From Spirochaetaceae bacterium (GTDB lineage Bacteria; Spirochaetota; Spirochaetia; DSM-27196; PWMO01), in the NCBI GenBank assembly GCA_007693945.1, contig RECP01000090.1, forward strand, positions 1 to 60,945: DNA of 60,945 nt, in the 5' to 3' direction. This document shows positions 42,314 to 50,658 of the stretch, piece by piece. Position 1 is the first letter of the stretch. Each line of letters opens with the position of its first letter. A program made the translations under genes and the position numbers. The notes under the pieces were generated by a model. It was given only the letters and a program-made list of their open reading frames with translations. It made no database searches and was not told the DNA's origin.

Positions 42314-44113
42314 ATGCGGCGATCATTGCTCTACCAGATCTACCCGGTCTATCTGATCGCTATTGTACTGGCGGTTGGCTCGCTGACCTTTGCCGCCACG
42401 CGGGTCATCCGCGGAGCGTTCCACACTGAGAAAGAGTCGCAGTTGCGCAGCAGCGCCGAGCTGGTTACCAAGGCCCTCGGGGCTGAGGTTCTCGCCGCAC
42501 AAACCAAAGCGCAGCCGTCGCGGACAGTGGAGCTTAGGCTGCGCGAGCTGGTGGGCGATCTTCCGCTGAGGTTTAGCGTGATCGGCGTCGACGGGGTTGT
42601 GCTGGCTGATACACACATCGATTCGCTTAGCGCAGAAGACCATTCCCGCAGGCCCGAGGTTGTGCGTGCCCTGCGGGAAGGTACCGGCAGCGATACCCGC
42701 AGAAGCTTCAGCACCGGCGAGAACAGTCTCTACGTCGCGGTGGCGATCTTCGATTACAACCGCCAACCGATCGCGGTTGTACGTGCCGCGGCTTCGGTGC
42801 AGACTATCGATCAGCGAGTCCGCGAGGCGTTTACCGTAATCATACTGGCCGGGCTGCTGATTATCACGGCTACCACGGTTCTGACACTGATTATTATCAA
42901 GCGGATCCATCGCCCGTTGATGGCAATTCAGGATGCGGCCCGGCGCTTTGCCGGCGGCGATCTGGACCATCGTATCCGGTTGCGTGCACCCCAGGAGATC
43001 AACTCGGTAGCGGAGACGCTCAACAGCATGGCGGATCAGATTGCAAGCACCATCGGCGGCATCACCGCGCAGCGTAATGAACTCGAAGCTATCCTGAGTG
43101 CCATGGTTGAAGGTGTGATCGTGGTTGATCAGCACCGCCGCATCTCCTCCATTAACCGCGCAGCCGCGAGCCTGTTTGGCGTGGATCACCGGCGGGTGAA
43201 GGGCAAGTCGATCATTGAGGCGCTGCGGAATGCAGAGATTGATCAGTTGGCGGAGGAGAGCCTGCAGAGCGCCGCTGCGCGGGAGGCGACTATTGTTATC
43301 TATGACAATGCTATTACGCATGTGCAGGTGCACGCCACAACGCTTCAGAGCGAGGGAGAAACCGGAGTTCTGCTGGTGCTGAACGATATCACCAGAATGA
43401 AGCAGCTGGAAAGCGTCCGGCGCGATTTTGTGGCCAACGTCTCGCACGAACTGCGCACTCCGATCACTTCGATCCTGGGATTCGTGGAAACGTTGCGCGA
43501 CGGTGCGCTGGACGATAGTCAAGCGGCAAAGCGCTTCATCGACATCATCCACTCCCATTCCACGCGTTTGAACCTGATCATCGAGGATTTGCTCAGCCTC
43601 AGCCGCCTGGAGTCCTTCGATGCCGAGATCCCCATGGAGGAGTGCCGGGTTGAGGCGGTCGTTACCAAGGCCGTGCAGGCGTGTGAACCGGAGGCTGAGC
43701 GCAGAGCGATCCGCGTTCAGCAGACCAGTAGCGGCAGCGATACGGCGCAGGTGAACCCTGCGCTGCTGGAACAGGCGCTTGTTAACCTGGTCAACAATGC
43801 GGTCAAGTACAGTCCTGACGGCAGCAGCGTCGAGATCACCACCCGGAACGATGGCCCGGTGCTGCTGATCAGCGTTGCTGACCACGGCAGCGGCATTCCG
43901 CGCAGGGATCTGACGCGCGTGTTTGAGCGTTTCTACCGGGTAGACCACGCCCGCAGCCGCGATATGGGCGGCACCGGGCTGGGGCTGGCTATCGTCAAGC
44001 ATATCGCGCTTGCCCACAATGGTGAGGTTACCGCGGAGAGCATCGAAGGCCGCGGCAGCAGGTTTACGCTCAGTATTCCCCAGAATTGGCGCGGCCGCGG
44101 CGCTGGAAGTTGA
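42314..44113 (+). CDS. phoR: Phosphate regulon sensor histidine kinase PhoR
   Basis: A 599-residue membrane kinase. Two membrane helices (about 8-30 and 172-195) enclose a periplasmic sensor of about 140 residues, larger than the minimal PhoR periplasmic region. A HAMP region follows, then a PAS domain (about 255-360). The HisKA domain has the phospho-acceptor H378 in NVSHELRTP, and the ATPase has the N box NLVNNAVKYS, DHGSGIP and GGTGLGLAI. It reads phosphate status through Pst/PhoU and phosphorylates PhoB. The stop overlaps the convergent transporter gene by 44 bp. Confidence 0.92.
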   Translation: MRRSLLYQIYPVYLIAIVLAVGSLTFAATRVIRGAFHTEKESQLRSSAELVTKALGAEVLAAQTKAQPSRTVELRLRELVGDLPLRFSVIGVDGVVLADTHIDSLSAEDHSRRPEVVRALREGTGSDTRRSFSTGENSLYVAVAIFDYNRQPIAVVRAAASVQTIDQRVREAFTVIILAGLLIITATTVLTLIIIKRIHRPLMAIQDAARRFAGGDLDHRIRLRAPQEINSVAETLNSMADQIASTIGGITAQRNELEAILSAMVEGVIVVDQHRRISSINRAAASLFGVDHRRVKGKSIIEALRNAEIDQLAEESLQSAAAREATIVIYDNAITHVQVHATTLQSEGETGVLLVLNDITRMKQLESVRRDFVANVSHELRTPITSILGFVETLRDGALDDSQAAKRFIDIIHSHSTRLNLIIEDLLSLSRLESFDAEIPMEECRVEAVVTKAVQACEPEAERRAIRVQQTSSGSDTAQVNPALLEQALVNLVNNAVKYSPDGSSVEITTRNDGPVLLISVADHGSGIPRRDLTRVFERFYRVDHARSRDMGGTGLGLAIVKHIALAHNGEVTAESIEGRGSRFTLSIPQNWRGRGAGS

Positions 44114-45770
44114 GTTTACGCACGCTGTCCGAGATACTCAGGCAGCGATCCCCGACGTGCTCGAGATGCGATACGATGTCGATGAATGCCAGCTCAGCCT
44201 GAATGTCGACCTCGTTGTCATTCTGCAGCACTTTGCCAACACGTATCTTGAGTGTATCACGCACTTTGTCGATGGCGTCTTCCATGCGGTTGGCAAGCTC
44301 CCAGTTGGGTGGCTCGATCTTGCCTTCCAGGTAGTCGCTGTTGTATTTCAGGAAGTCAAGGATCAGCGAGGTGAAGTCAAACAACTCATCGCGGCTTTCC
44401 TGGTGAAAACGGTAGTTCTTGCGGTAACTGCGAGCGAACAATCGCATGGTCTTGTAGCAATCGTCGCTGATCAGCGAGAGCTGCTGCGCCGTGCGATGCT
44501 GCTGCTGGATTCGCTCGGCCTGTCTGCGGCTGCACGGCAGCTGCACGCTGCCGGTCAGTGCCGAGGCGATCTCGTCCTCCAGCTTCTTGACCGAGGATCG
44601 CAGCGAGATCACGCGTCTGGTTTCCTGTTCCGCGTAGTCGCCGAACTGCGACGTGTTGATGACAATCATCAGCATCTCGTAGGCCAGCTCCGCCATACGC
44701 GCAAGTCCCGACTGCAGCCGGATCAGATTTGCATCCAGTGCGTCGGGATAGGATGGCGGCAGCAGCACAAGTGAGAAGTCATCTTCGGCGTCGGCGCGCC
44801 GGTCCCGGGCCGGCACCAACTGCTGTGCGAGGCGCATCACCACGTGCTGCAACGGAAGCAGAAGGAGCGGATTGATGATGTGTATCGCGCTATGAAACAG
44901 GGCAAGTCGGGCGGCTGTTGCGCTGGCGTCTGAGCCCCGGATCAGAGCAGCGGTCACATCTACAAGCACGGTAAACGCCGCCGCGGCCCAGATGCAGGCC
45001 AGAACGTTGATCAGCAGATGTATCACCACGGTTCGGCGCGCTTCGGTATCAAGCCCCTCGCCGGCCAGCAGGCCGGTCAGCGCCAACCCACCGTTGCTGC
45101 CCAGAGTCATGGCCACGGCTACGTTGAACGGCAGCCAGCCTCTGGTCAGCAGGGACATCGCCAGAACAACCGTTCCCACCGAGGAACGTATGAGTGTCGA
45201 CACCAGGAACCCAAGCACAAATCCCGCCACCGGGGCCGCACCGGACGAAAAGAGACGCTGCATTGCTTCCAGCAGTGCCGGGGCATCGGGTACGACCGCC
45301 AGGCGCGCGCTGACAAGGTCGATGCCCAGCATCAGCAGCGCCAGACCGGTCAGCACGTCGGGGCGGGTGTAGCGCCCGAGGGTTGCGCTGAGTCTGAACG
45401 GAAGCGAGCATGCCATCAGTATCAGCGCCATTGGAGCCAGCGTCATGCGGTAGCCTGCCAGTGCCACCAGCCAACACGCAGCGGTCGCGCCGATATTAAC
45501 CCCCAGCAGAATCCACACTGTTCGTTCGGCGCGCACTGTTCCGCTGTCGACCATCGACAGCAGCGAGACAACCGCAGAGACTGCCGAACCGCCGGCGCCT
45601 GCTGCAGTTCCCAGCAGCAGGCGCCGGCGTTTGGTGGTATCGGTTTGGGCCGCCCTGGAGCGGAACCACGGCCCGATTATTCTCATCGAGGCTCCGGCGA
45701 CCTGGCTGAATCCGGCCATGAAAACCCCGATGGATCCCACGGCGACCATTACGCTCAGAAATGTGTGCAC
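44070..45770 (-). CDS. Na/Pi-cotransporter family protein with C-terminal PhoU-like domain
   Basis: A 566-residue protein. The membrane half (about 1-310) has the duplicated NptA/NaPi-II layout, and the cytoplasmic half (about 340-550) is helical and PhoU-like, ending near IDIVSHLEHVGDRCLSIS. The family imports phosphate with sodium. The normal Q-S-S-S-A motifs of the two repeats are degenerate here (GGSAV near residue 60 and RSSVG near 197), so transport may be altered and a regulatory role is possible. The start is GTG at 45770, 5 bp after the Fic-like gene. It is the last gene of the pst transcription unit. Confidence 0.8.
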   Translation of the reverse strand: MHTFLSVMVAVGSIGVFMAGFSQVAGASMRIIGPWFRSRAAQTDTTKRRRLLLGTAAGAGGSAVSAVVSLLSMVDSGTVRAERTVWILLGVNIGATAACWLVALAGYRMTLAPMALILMACSLPFRLSATLGRYTRPDVLTGLALLMLGIDLVSARLAVVPDAPALLEAMQRLFSSGAAPVAGFVLGFLVSTLIRSSVGTVVLAMSLLTRGWLPFNVAVAMTLGSNGGLALTGLLAGEGLDTEARRTVVIHLLINVLACIWAAAAFTVLVDVTAALIRGSDASATAARLALFHSAIHIINPLLLLPLQHVVMRLAQQLVPARDRRADAEDDFSLVLLPPSYPDALDANLIRLQSGLARMAELAYEMLMIVINTSQFGDYAEQETRRVISLRSSVKKLEDEIASALTGSVQLPCSRRQAERIQQQHRTAQQLSLISDDCYKTMRLFARSYRKNYRFHQESRDELFDFTSLILDFLKYNSDYLEGKIEPPNWELANRMEDAIDKVRDTLKIRVGKVLQNDNEVDIQAELAFIDIVSHLEHVGDRCLSISDSVRKLNFQRRGRANSGEY

Positions 45771-45775
45771 GTTTG

Positions 45776-46429
45776 CTACTCCGTATCGTTCAGGTACTGC
45801 TCACGGACCTGCGATTTCAGGAAAGTCCGGAACCGGCTGCGGTGTCCGGGCATGCGCAACGCGGTGTCGAGGTAGTTGCCGTTCTCGGTGAACTTGATGT
45901 CACCGGATATGTCAAAGTATCCGCGGGCGTTGTAGTCGCAGACAATATACGGGGCCGAGCGCTTGCTGATCAGCAGATAGTTCAGGATGACGTTGCCGGT
46001 GCGATGGTTGCCCTCCAGAAACAGCTGGGGACGGCTCAACATACGTGAGTAGAACCCGGTTGCCAGGTGATAGGGATCGCTTTCCTTGCGCTTTCTGAGT
46101 ACCCAGTCCTTGATGGGCCGAATCTGCCGCAGGAAGCTCTGCCGCGTTTCCTCCAGGTGAAAGTAGTACTGTGCGCGTATCTGCTTGTCAGTTCCACACA
46201 GGACGATATGGTTCATCTCCAGCAGAGCGTGCAGGCCGGCAGGGGTGAACAGATCCATATCTTTTCTCAACAGCGAATTGAGGAACTCATACGCATCGAC
46301 TATCTGAGAGATCATTGCATCGGTCAGCTCCTCACGCCGGATAGCCAACCGGTCATTGATCTCCGGAAAGACTCGTTGAAAGCCTTTCAGGGACTCTTCA
46401 ATCGCACTGAGATTGAACAGCTTGCGCAT
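45776..46429 (-). CDS. Fic-like domain protein with degenerate active-site motif
   Basis: A 217-residue protein. Residues 134-146 read RPQLFLEGNHRTG-N, resembling the Fic signature H-P-F-x-D/E-G-N-G-R-x-x-R. The F, E, G, N and first R are kept (F137, E139, G140, N141, R143), while the catalytic His is replaced by Gln and the second Gly by His. Fic enzymes AMPylate proteins, and this one may be inactive or act differently. The ATG at 46429 lies 10 bp after pstB, and the Na/Pi transporter follows 5 bp later, so it belongs to the phosphate operon. The family assignment is from this motif only. Confidence 0.6.
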   Translation of the reverse strand: MRKLFNLSAIEESLKGFQRVFPEINDRLAIRREELTDAMISQIVDAYEFLNSLLRKDMDLFTPAGLHALLEMNHIVLCGTDKQIRAQYYFHLEETRQSFLRQIRPIKDWVLRKRKESDPYHLATGFYSRMLSRPQLFLEGNHRTGNVILNYLLISKRSAPYIVCDYNARGYFDISGDIKFTENGNYLDTALRMPGHRSRFRTFLKSQVREQYLNDTE

Positions 46430-46439
46430 CAATTCCCGT

Positions 46440-47291
46440 CTAGCTGAAGGTTCCGTGCAGATACTCACGAGTGCGGGCGTGCTCCGGTGAGGTGAACATC
46501 TCCTGTGTGGGCCCGATTTCGACCATCTCTCCAACGTAGAAGAACGCCGTGTAGTCGCTGACCCGTCTGGCTTGCTGCATGTTGTGCGTCACAATCACAA
46601 TTGTTACTTGCTGCTTCAGCTGCTGGATCAACTGCTCGATGCGCATGGTGGCGTTCGGATCCAGCGAGCTGGTGGGCTCATCCATCAGCAGCACCTCGGG
46701 TTCGACCGCCAACGCGCGTGCGATGCACAGTCGCTGCTGTTGCCCGCCCGAAAGGCTCCCCCCCGGGCTCTTGAGCCGGTCTTTGACTTCATCCCACAAC
46801 ACTGCGTCGGTCAGCGCCTTCTCGACGGCTTCATCCAGCAGGCTCCTGCGGCGCATACCCACCAGCCGCAATCCGGCGCAGACGTTCTCATAGATTGATT
46901 TGGTCGGAAACGGAGTAGGCTTCTGGAACACCATGCCCACCCGGCGGCGAACGACCACCGGATCAACTTTGGGTGCGTATATGTTCTCGCCGTCCAGATA
47001 GGCTGCGCCGCTGACCTCGACGTCTCCGCCCAGATCATGCATGCGGTTGAGCGCACGCAGAAATGTGGACTTGCCGCACCCGGACGGCCCGATCAGCGCC
47101 GTTACCCTGCGGTCAAATACCGGCATGCTTACATCGCGTATGCCGAAGGTCGATAAGCCGTAACGCACGGTCAGATCTGCGGTTTGCATGCGCAACGCTT
47201 CGCCGTCAATGCGCTTGATCGCCGGCTGCACGCCGTGCGTGGATAAGGGTTCTGCGGCCGTCGTCGTCTGATTCTGCTCAACGGAACTCAT
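46440..47291 (-). CDS. pstB: Phosphate ABC transporter ATP-binding protein PstB
   Basis: A 283-residue ABC ATPase with Walker [10 protein letters not shown] (68-76), the signature [15 protein letters not shown], and Walker [14 protein letters not shown]. The last is the PstB form, followed by [18 protein letters not shown]. It powers phosphate import through PstCA. About 30 extra residues at the N-terminus precede the usual start, and the real start could lie at a later Met. It follows pstA by 12 bp. Confidence 0.95.
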   Translation of the reverse strand: MSSVEQNQTTTAAEPLSTHGVQPAIKRIDGEALRMQTADLTVRYGLSTFGIRDVSMPVFDRRVTALIGPSGCGKSTFLRALNRMHDLGGDVEVSGAAYLDGENIYAPKVDPVVVRRRVGMVFQKPTPFPTKSIYENVCAGLRLVGMRRRSLLDEAVEKALTDAVLWDEVKDRLKSPGGSLSGGQQQRLCIARALAVEPEVLLMDEPTSSLDPNATMRIEQLIQQLKQQVTIVIVTHNMQQARRVSDYTAFFYVGEMVEIGPTQEMFTSPEHARTREYLHGTFS

Positions 47292-47303
47292 CTTCGCTTC
47301 TCC

Positions 47304-48161
47304 TCATGCTCTGGTGTTCTGTTCCAGCTTGCGTATCACCACGCGTCCGGCGTAGAACGTAATCATCACGAACAGCAGCAGAACAATTGCTCCGCCCCAG
47401 CCCATCGCGTGCCACTGCCGGTAGGGGCTGATGGCCAGGCTGTACAGCCGCTGGGGCAGCGTGTCCATCGGGCTGGTGAGATCGAGACTGAAATAGTTGT
47501 TGCCGAACGAAGTCAGCAGCAGCGGAGCAGCCTCGCCGGCAGCCCGGGCAAACGCAATCAGTACGCCGGTAATCACCCCGGCTCGCGCTGCGGGCAGCAC
47601 GAGTGACATGGTAACTTTCCAGCGCGGCAGGCCCAGGCTGAGTCCTGCCTCGCGCAGACTCCAGGGGGTAACACGCAGTACACTTTCGGTTGTGCGCGCA
47701 ATGATCGGTACCATCACAAACGCCAGCGCCACCGAACCTGCAAGCGCGGAAAACCCTCCGGTATTCTTGACTACCAGAGCGTACGCCAGCAGCCCCATAA
47801 GGACCGCGGGCATCCCGTTCAGTGTGCTTGTCATAAGCCGCGCGGGCGGCGCAAACGGGTGATCCGCGTACTCCGACATCATGATGCCGGTCGCAATGCC
47901 GAACGGGACCGCCATGACCAGCGCAACCAGGTCGATGACTATTGTTCCGATGATCGAGTGCATCAGGCCTGCAGAACGGCCCTGCATTGCGCGCGCCGGA
48001 CTGCCAAGCTCTTCGGTGAAGAAGCTGAGATTCAGGGCGCTGAAACCGTTCATGATTACGTAGACAATGATGATCAACAGCGGAACCACAACCATCAACG
48101 TCAGAAGAACCACGGCAATTTCCACCAATCGGTCGCGGACGTAGCGCGCCTTGAGCGTCAT
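47304..48161 (-). CDS. pstA: Phosphate ABC transporter permease PstA
   Basis: A 285-residue permease with six membrane helices. The ABC-permease loop near residues 180-200 reads RVTPWSLREAGLSLGLPRWKV, an E-A-x-x-x-G-L motif. It forms the channel with PstC. The ATG overlaps the pstC stop (ATGA), so the two are translationally coupled. Confidence 0.93.
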   Translation of the reverse strand: MTLKARYVRDRLVEIAVVLLTLMVVVPLLIIIVYVIMNGFSALNLSFFTEELGSPARAMQGRSAGLMHSIIGTIVIDLVALVMAVPFGIATGIMMSEYADHPFAPPARLMTSTLNGMPAVLMGLLAYALVVKNTGGFSALAGSVALAFVMVPIIARTTESVLRVTPWSLREAGLSLGLPRWKVTMSLVLPAARAGVITGVLIAFARAAGEAAPLLLTSFGNNYFSLDLTSPMDTLPQRLYSLAISPYRQWHAMGWGGAIVLLLFVMITFYAGRVVIRKLEQNTRA

Positions 48162-49141
48162 AGGGTCCCCTTTGTCAAACTGAGCTTCTGCTGTATCCAG
48201 CTCGCCAGCAGGTTAATTGCGATAGTTACAATAAACAGGTAGAAGCCGACCGCCATAATGCTCGAGTAGTGCAGCGGTTCCACCGCTTCGCGGAACTCGT
48301 TTATGATAACCGAGGGCATTGTAGCTGCCGGTCCAAACAGCGTGAACGGCAGCCGGTTGCGGTTACCGATCAGCATTGCCACCGCCATTGTTTCACCGAG
48401 CGCACGCGCCAGCGACAGCAGGACGCCCGCGATAATGCCGGTGCGCGCGTACGGCAGGACTGCGCGGCGGATGACTTCCCAGCGCGTCGCGCCAAGCGCC
48501 CACACAGCCTCGCGCTGCTCCGATGGCACTTGCCCGATCGCATCGCGTGACAACGCCACGGTGTACGGAACAATCATCAGCGCCAGTATCAGCGTCGCGG
48601 TGACGAAGTTGTAGGTCGATGGCGCGCCGATGACCGGAACAAGCCACTCGGCCTCCTCCAGCGCCCACATGTAAATCGGCATGTAGACTGCATCTCGAAT
48701 CTGGGGCGCAAAGTTGAATATTCCCCACAGTCCGATCACCACGCTGGGAATTGCGGCCAGCAGATCCACGGTGTAGTTAATGATTTCGGCCAGCCATTTT
48801 GGGGCGTATTCACTGGTGAATATCGCTACGCCGAGTGCCGGGATAACGGCCAGCAGCAACGCGCTGAAACTGGTCAGCAGTGTCCCCAGTATGAAGGGGA
48901 GAGCGCCGTGAATTGCGGCTACCGGGTCCCAGGTGGTTTCAGTCAGAAAGCTCACGTAACCGAACGCACGAAAGGTCGGCGCGGCCTCGAGGTAGATCAC
49001 AACAGCCATTGCCACTGCCAGCAAGATGATTCCGCTGGCCAGCAGCACCACCACCGTCTTGAACACGCGGTCTCCCGGTGCCCGGTAGCGTGCGGCGACA
49101 AGCGTTTTGGAGCGGCGCAATGGAAACGCGATATCTGCCAT
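48158..49141 (-). CDS. pstC: Phosphate ABC transporter permease PstC
   Basis: A 327-residue permease with six membrane helices and the EAxxxG-type loop REAVWALGATRWEVI. It includes SEYAPKWLAEIINYTVDLLAAIPSVVIGLWG, characteristic of PstC. GCGGAGG lies 6 bp before the ATG. A strong triple Pho box lies 55-80 bp upstream, so pstCAB has its own phosphate-starvation promoter besides any read-through from pstS. Confidence 0.94.
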   Translation of the reverse strand: MADIAFPLRRSKTLVAARYRAPGDRVFKTVVVLLASGIILLAVAMAVVIYLEAAPTFRAFGYVSFLTETTWDPVAAIHGALPFILGTLLTSFSALLLAVIPALGVAIFTSEYAPKWLAEIINYTVDLLAAIPSVVIGLWGIFNFAPQIRDAVYMPIYMWALEEAEWLVPVIGAPSTYNFVTATLILALMIVPYTVALSRDAIGQVPSEQREAVWALGATRWEVIRRAVLPYARTGIIAGVLLSLARALGETMAVAMLIGNRNRLPFTLFGPAATMPSVIINEFREAVEPLHYSSIMAVGFYLFIVTIAINLLASWIQQKLSLTKGTL

Positions 49142-49195
49142 TGTTCATCCTCCGCGCGGCAGCACTCTATCTGCGTGTAACGAGACGCCACGCCG

Positions 49196-49221
49196 GTTAG
49201 AATGCTGTTAGCGCTGTGTTA
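49196..49221 (-). promoter_or_regulatory. Triple Pho box upstream of pstC
   Basis: On the minus strand CTAACA, CTAACA and CTAACC recur with an exact 11-bp period (TAAC cores at plus positions 49218-49221, 49207-49210 and 49196-49199). Three direct repeats at one helical-turn spacing form a strong PhoB-type site in the 200-bp gap between pstS and pstC. Confidence 0.82.
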
Positions 49222-49341
49222 GAATCATGTGTGCGCGTCACCGGAGGTCCGACGCGATCGCGCCAAACAAGCGGGCGCGCCCCCTACGTGGCGAGCCCCC
49301 GTGACGTGCCAGTGTGGTGCAGGATGACGACAACAACAAGA

Positions 49342-50499
49342 TCAAAAGCCCATGGCGCGAACGTCGGCAATGACCCGTTCGCCCACCGGATGTCCCTGCC
49401 ACTTCAGCGTTGCAATCATGCTCTCCGCAAGTGCCTGAGCATCGGCGGGCAGACGTGCGAAGTCCAGGCTTTCGTTGATGTCTTGACCTTCGGTGACAAC
49501 CCAGTAGAGAAAGCGGGTCAGCTCCTCGGCCTGCTCTCGAGTGGATATGGCCTGATTCCGATCGAGATTCTCATACACCAGCGCCCAGGCAAAGCCGGCA
49601 ATCGGATAGCCGTTCGGAGCATCGGTGTCGGTCAGCATGATGCGGCCATCGGTCGGGATATCGACCGCGGCTGCCAGACTGGTAGCCTGCAGCGACGGAG
49701 CGACGACATTTCCCGAGTTGTTGATCACATTCCCGTAGGTGATGTCGTTCAGCACGGCATAGACCAGGCTATTGTAACCGAGCGCACCGGGCGTGCTTTG
49801 CACAATTCCGGCCACACCCTCGTTACCGTTACCACCTGAACCGACCGGCCAGTTCACCGAGCTGCCGAAGCCGATCCGATCGGCCCAGGTTCGGTTGACC
49901 TTGGTCAGGTAGTTGGTGAAGATGTTGGTGGTGCCCGATCCGTCGGACCGGTGCGCAATCTGGATTGGCAGGTTGGGCAGGTTGACTCCCGGGTTGAGTT
50001 CGGCAATCCGGCGATCGTTCCAGCGAGTAATCTCGCCCAGGAACGCGCCGGCCACGGTGTCGGGACTGAATACCAGGCCCTGGTCGACGCCGGGCACATT
50101 GTAGGTCAGTACAACGTCACCGAGCGTAATCGGCATGTTGTAGGCAAGTCCGCCGGAGTTGCGGCGTGCCAGTTCGGCGTTATCGTCATTCAGCGCTGCC
50201 TCGGTTGCACCGAACATGATCGTCTGTTCCATGAACTGCCGTACACCACCGCCGGAACCGATAGACTGATAGTTGATGGTTACCGCTCCACCGGTAAGAT
50301 CGCGATACTCATCGGCCCATGCGGTGATCAGCGGCGCTGGAAACGACGCTCCCGCCCCCAACAGCTCGACCTGCGCGCGCGATGTCCGGGCTGCCGCGGC
50401 ACCCGGGGTTGCTCCCTCCTGCGATCCACCGCCAAAACCGGCCGGCGCCACCGAGAGTACCAGTACCGCCACGGTCAACGTTTGAACGAATGTCTTCAC
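49342..50499 (-). CDS. pstS: Phosphate ABC transporter substrate-binding protein PstS
   Basis: A 385-residue exported binding protein. A signal peptide covers about residues 1-24. The mature part has VELLGAGASFPAPLITAWADEYR, the standard PstS opening, then NYQSIGSGGGVRQFMEQTIMFGATEA and HRSDGSGTTNIFTNYL, which line the phosphate site. The GTG at 50499 has GGAGG at ideal spacing and gives a proper signal peptide, so it was preferred to a longer frame. A Pho box lies upstream, and pstCAB follow after 200 bp with their own Pho box. Confidence 0.94.
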   Translation of the reverse strand: MKTFVQTLTVAVLVLSVAPAGFGGGSQEGATPGAAAARTSRAQVELLGAGASFPAPLITAWADEYRDLTGGAVTINYQSIGSGGGVRQFMEQTIMFGATEAALNDDNAELARRNSGGLAYNMPITLGDVVLTYNVPGVDQGLVFSPDTVAGAFLGEITRWNDRRIAELNPGVNLPNLPIQIAHRSDGSGTTNIFTNYLTKVNRTWADRIGFGSSVNWPVGSGGNGNEGVAGIVQSTPGALGYNSLVYAVLNDITYGNVINNSGNVVAPSLQATSLAAAVDIPTDGRIMLTDTDAPNGYPIAGFAWALVYENLDRNQAISTREQAEELTRFLYWVVTEGQDINESLDFARLPADAQALAESMIATLKWQGHPVGERVIADVRAMGF

Positions 50500-50545
50500 T
50501 GTAATCCTCCACAGAGTGTTTGTGGGTCTAATCTGCGCTGTCGCG

Positions 50546-50593
50546 GTTAGAATCATGAGAGGAAACGATGAAAAACCGGTTAGCTTCGCGTTA
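50546..50593 (-). promoter_or_regulatory. Pho box upstream of pstS
   Basis: On the minus strand GTAAC and CTAACC lie 11 bp apart (TAAC cores at plus 50590-50593 and 50579-50582). A third CTAACC core at 50546-50549 is 33 bp further on, in the same 11-bp phase. The site begins about 47-95 bp before the pstS start. Confidence 0.72.
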
Positions 50594-50658
50594 CCGTTCG
50601 ATAAGCGGTAAGACCTGAACGTGCGGCTGCCGACCGGCCGACAGTTGTCACCAGAGGG

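Noticed and set aside
42323-44017. A 564-codon open frame on the minus strand
   Set aside because: It is the complement of phoR, which has complete HAMP, PAS, HisKA and ATPase motifs.
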